A stretch of 64,000 bases of DNA from Gammaproteobacteria bacterium HGW-Gammaproteobacteria-15 (GTDB taxonomy: Bacteria; Pseudomonadota; Gammaproteobacteria; Enterobacterales; Alteromonadaceae): positions 124,001-188,000 of the forward strand of contig PGZF01000004.1 of NCBI GenBank assembly GCA_002840125.1, written 5' to 3'. This document shows positions 61,312-64,000 of this stretch, one piece after another (positions within the stretch are counted from its first letter, which is position 1; every line of letters begins with the position of its first letter). The notes beneath the pieces are model-generated. The model made no database searches. It was not told where the DNA came from and worked only from the letters and a program-made list of their open reading frames with translations. Both the position numbers and the translations under genes were made by a program.

Positions 61312-62325
61312 TTACTTCAGATGGTCTTTTAACTCACGGCCTGCCTGGTCTAAGGCATCCTGCACTGCCGGTACGTCGCTTAATACATTCAGCAAACCAA
61401 AGTCGTGGATCATGCCGTTGTAGCGTACTGTGGTTACGGTTACACCGGCGGCATTCAGATGGCGGCCGTAGGCTTCACCTTCATCACGCAGCACATCCAT
61501 TTCAGCCGTTTGGATTAACGCCGGTGGTAACCCCTTTAACTGCTCAGTAGTCGCCCGCAGTGGTGAGGCGTAAATCTCGTTGCGCTGCTCCTGAGAGGTA
61601 GTGTAGTTATCCCAAAACCACTGCATCATATTGCGGGTTAAGAAATGGCCCTCAGCATAAGTCTGATACGAGGTATTGTTAAAGCAGGCATCCGTTACCG
61701 GCCACAGCAACAGCTGGAATTTCAGTGCCGGTGTGCCTTCTGCTTTGGCTTTTAAGGCTACTACCGCCGCCATATTACCGCCAACGCTGTTACCGGCCAC
61801 CGCTAAACGGCTGCCATCCACGCCAATCTCTTTACCATGCTCTGCCACCCATTTAGTTGCCGCATACGCCTGGTTAATCGCGGTGGGGTATTTCGCTTCC
61901 GGTGACGGGGTGTAATCAACATACACCGCTACCGCACCTGAGCGCTGTACCAAGTCACGGATTAAACGCTCATGCGTGGGAAAATCGCCCAACACCCAGC
62001 CACCACCATGGAAGAACATAAAGGCCGGTAATGTACCTTTAACGCCCTGTGGTTTTACAATCACCAGCTTTATGCTCTGGCCATCTACTTTAATGGTTTT
62101 TTCGCTGACATTAGCCGCCGGCAAAGTAGCACCTTGTTGCGCGCCCACCAGCACGGCACGGGCATCGGCTACTGATAACTGCTCCAGCGGTTTACCGCCG
62201 CCCTGGGCTAAAGCATTTAAAAAGCCCTGGGTGTGGGTTTCAACACCTGGTGAACCAGCGGCAAAGGCATTGCCGATACTTAAGGCTAACAGGCTGGCAG
62301 TGATAACAGTGTTTAATGTTTTCAT
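61312..62325 (-). CDS. HSL-family alpha/beta hydrolase (esterase), exported
   Basis: 337 residues with a signal peptide (VITASLLALSIGNAFAAG). HSL motif FFHGGGWVLGD forms the oxyanion hole and AGNSVGGNMAA contains the nucleophile Ser; DEGEAYG and MIHDF supply Asp and His. It cleaves short acyl esters, site probably periplasmic. It lies downstream of a second hydrolase gene and both are divergent from an AraC regulator. Confidence 0.92.
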   Translation of the reverse strand: MKTLNTVITASLLALSIGNAFAAGSPGVETHTQGFLNALAQGGGKPLEQLSVADARAVLVGAQQGATLPAANVSEKTIKVDGQSIKLVIVKPQGVKGTLPAFMFFHGGGWVLGDFPTHERLIRDLVQRSGAVAVYVDYTPSPEAKYPTAINQAYAATKWVAEHGKEIGVDGSRLAVAGNSVGGNMAAVVALKAKAEGTPALKFQLLLWPVTDACFNNTSYQTYAEGHFLTRNMMQWFWDNYTTSQEQRNEIYASPLRATTEQLKGLPPALIQTAEMDVLRDEGEAYGRHLNAAGVTVTTVRYNGMIHDFGLLNVLSDVPAVQDALDQAGRELKDHLK

Positions 62326-62404
62326 GGTAGTTTCCTTAATTTATTCAGTTAGTTTATGTTCGTTTAGTATCAATATCGGTTCAGTTTGCCGTAGTTAGCG
62401 GCGG

Positions 62405-63196
62405 TTATTTCGTCGTGGCCGTGGCGGCTTCAACAATCAGCGCGGCAACTTTGTCCGGGTGAGATGTCATCACCACATGCGAGGCGCCCGGTACTTCAAC
62501 GATGTTTTTCGACTTAGCCCGCTGTGCCATAAATTTCATTGCTACCGCCGGAATATTTTTATCGGCGGTGCCATAAATGGCCCATGACGGTAAGGTGTGC
62601 CAGGCGGGTTGGCCGGCGGCTTCTGTTAATGCCAATTCAGTAATAGGGCGCTGGGTAGCGGCCATCAGCACGGCATCGGCCGCCGGTACATCGGCAGCAA
62701 ATTGCTGGCCGAACTTATCCTGCTGGATGTACAAGTCTTTATTGCCGTCTTTTAGTATCACCGGCGCTGCCAGTGTCGGGCCTAAAGTGCTGCCTGGGTA
62801 ACGGCCTGACAATTCCAGTACGGTTTCGCCTTGCTCCGGGGCAAAAGCGGCAACATAGACCAGGGCGGTAACATTAGTGTTGTCTTGCACAGCGTTGCTG
62901 ATCACCGCGCCACCGTAGGAGTGGCCAACCAGTACAACCGGGCCGCTGGTTTGTTTTACTATGCTGGCAACATAGTCGGCGTCGCCACTTAAACTGCGCA
63001 GCGGGTTAGCAACAGCCACTACCGGGTAGCCTTGTTGCAACAGGTTGGCGGCTACGCCATTCCAGCTGGACGATTCAGCAAAGGCGCCATGCACTAACAC
63101 CACGGTAGGTTTTTCTGCGGCAAAGGCGGCACTGCTTAATGTTAAAGCTGCAGTAGCAACAGCAGCGGCGATGTGGCGAAATTTGAACTTAGTCAT
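62405..63196 (-). CDS. Alpha/beta hydrolase, exported
   Basis: 263 residues with a signal peptide (AAAVATAALTLSSAAFAAEK). VVLVHGAFAESSSWNGV and VVLVGHSYGGAVISNA (nucleophile Ser) mark the EstC/hydroxynitrile-lyase-like branch; GASHVVMTSHPD holds the catalytic His. Function unknown. It is the first gene of a likely two-gene unit with the HSL esterase, 79 bp away, and is divergent from the AraC regulator whose operator-like repeats lie between. Confidence 0.9.
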   Translation of the reverse strand: MTKFKFRHIAAAVATAALTLSSAAFAAEKPTVVLVHGAFAESSSWNGVAANLLQQGYPVVAVANPLRSLSGDADYVASIVKQTSGPVVLVGHSYGGAVISNAVQDNTNVTALVYVAAFAPEQGETVLELSGRYPGSTLGPTLAAPVILKDGNKDLYIQQDKFGQQFAADVPAADAVLMAATQRPITELALTEAAGQPAWHTLPSWAIYGTADKNIPAVAMKFMAQRAKSKNIVEVPGASHVVMTSHPDKVAALIVEAATATTK

Positions 63197-63330
63197 AATG
63201 TATTCCTTTTCAGTTAATAATGTTTTCGTTGGTTAACGTCATGCCTAAAGTGGCGTACTGCTTAGCTTCAATTCAGTTGCAAGCGTTGGGAGTATATTAG
63301 GCGGTTAATCTTGTATTTTGGCGTCATATT

Positions 63331-63359
63331 GTCTAAATTATGCTGCAGATAGTCTAAAT
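63331..63359. promoter_or_regulatory. Direct repeats, likely AraC binding site
   Basis: GTCTAAAT occurs at 63331-63338 and 63352-63359, 21 bases (two helical turns) apart and in the same orientation, in the region between the hydrolase gene and the AraC-type gene. Confidence 0.6.
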
Positions 63360-63369
63360 GGAGCTGGGT

Positions 63370-64000
63370 ATGGACAGGCTTTCAACCTTATTGGCGCAAT
63401 TTGGTATGCACGCTACAACTTTTTATGCCGGACCTTTTAGTGGGGAACTGGCCTTTGACGCACAGGAACGCAGTGGCAAGTTGTATCTGTTTAATACCGG
63501 CAAGGCCCGCTTGCATATAGCAAAGCAGGATATTGTTATCAGCCAGCCCAGCCTGCTGTTTATTCCCCGGCCCTGCAAACACCAGTTAAGTGCGTCGGCG
63601 ACAGACAATACCCAGCTTGTCAGTGCGGCGGTAAGTTTCGATGGTGGTTTGGATAACCCGTTAACCACGGCTTTACCCGATTATATGTTGCTGCCTGTCA
63701 GTGAGTTACCCATTCTGACCGACAGCGTATTGTGGTTGTTCAGCGAAGCCTCAGAGCAAAACTGCGGTAAAAATGCGGTGTTAAACCGGCTGTTTGAGTT
63801 GGTGATGATCCAGTTGCTACGCCATGTTATGGCCAATAGCAGTATGTCATCCGGGATGATGGCCGGGCTGGCCGATTTACGCTTAGCCCGCGCGGTTACG
63901 CTAATGCACGACCAGCCGGCCAAGCCCTGGTCGGTGGCAGAGCTGGCCAGCGCGGCCAGTATGTCGCGCGCCAGCTTTGCGGCGCAGTTTCATAAAGTGG
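63370..64000 (+). CDS. AraC-type transcriptional regulator, 3' end outside window
   Basis: 210 codons are visible from the ATG at 63370, with GGAG six bases upstream; no stop occurs before the window ends. The N-terminal cupin domain (SGKLYLFNTGKARLHIAK, SQPSLLFIPRPCKHQLS) is that of Cupin_6 AraC proteins, and the helix-turn-helix begins at the edge (WSVAELASAASMSRASFAAQF). It is divergent from two hydrolase genes and has a direct repeat just before its start, so it probably activates that pair in response to a small molecule. Confidence 0.88.
   Translation, partial: MDRLSTLLAQFGMHATTFYAGPFSGELAFDAQERSGKLYLFNTGKARLHIAKQDIVISQPSLLFIPRPCKHQLSASATDNTQLVSAAVSFDGGLDNPLTTALPDYMLLPVSELPILTDSVLWLFSEASEQNCGKNAVLNRLFELVMIQLLRHVMANSSMSSGMMAGLADLRLARAVTLMHDQPAKPWSVAELASAASMSRASFAAQFHKV

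Overview
The window reads as chromosomal DNA of a marine or aquatic gammaproteobacterium of the Alteromonadales/Chromatiales type (Rheinheimera, Alishewanella and Arsukibacterium are the genera I would compare first). This rests on the gmk-rpoZ-spoT-ridA-recG housekeeping block, the large TonB-dependent receptor with SapC and tryptophan-halogenase partners, and the moderate GC. No rRNA, tRNA, CRISPR array, phage or intact transposase was seen. The genus is an inference.

Layout. (1) 1-10.7 kb: a plus-strand xylan/oligosaccharide operon: GH8 (cut by the window edge), a GPH sugar symporter, a GH43, a secreted GH3, a lipoprotein GH3 and a sialate-O-acetylesterase-like esterase. Together they suggest deacetylation and trimming of (arabino)xylo-oligosaccharides in the periplasm or outer membrane, then uptake and final hydrolysis inside the cell. 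(2) 10.8-14.5 kb: an AT-rich accessory island with two orphan genes, a (TTAAACC)n tract, a dead 3' end of a second esterase gene, a DinJ/YafQ-type toxin-antitoxin pair, and a DUF5343-HEPN gene pair that looks like a defence or toxin module. (3) 14.5-21.8 kb: a minus-strand operon of TonB-dependent receptor, SapC, JmjC/cupin, flavin-dependent halogenase and DUF6445, probably an outer-membrane uptake locus linked to region 1.

(4) 22.2-41 kb: sulfur-flavoured. A complete sulfate ABC transporter (cysA-sbp-cysT-cysW) with a convergent MetR-like regulator; a lipase-like gene; a tail-to-tail wreck of an SLC13 permease and a second MetR-like gene; an AT-rich pair of secreted/membrane unknowns; GFA, ChrA and Kef-type genes; then a 2OG oxygenase, a methionine gamma-lyase-like enzyme, a YezD-like protein and a second sulfate permease set without an ATPase. 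(5) 40.9-49 kb, minus strand: a DUF1445 hydro-lyase, recG, a solute-binding protein, ridA, spoT, rpoZ, gmk and a thioesterase. (6) 49-58.5 kb: a seven-bladed-propeller GGDEF sensor, pepD, a DMT exporter/LysR pair, a PEP-mutase-like enzyme, a striking pair of inverted structured repeats with compensatory changes, a small secreted unknown and an M14 deacylase. (7) 58.6-64 kb: a MarR-controlled HlyD/DUF2955 efflux operon with two operators, then two alpha/beta hydrolases divergent from an AraC regulator that runs off the window.

The items most worth following up are the covarying inverted repeats at 56.6-56.9 kb, the HEPN/DUF5343 pair, the halogenase-JmjC-SapC-receptor operon, and the two places (12.2 kb and 29.2 kb) where a second copy of a neighbouring gene survives only as a fragment.
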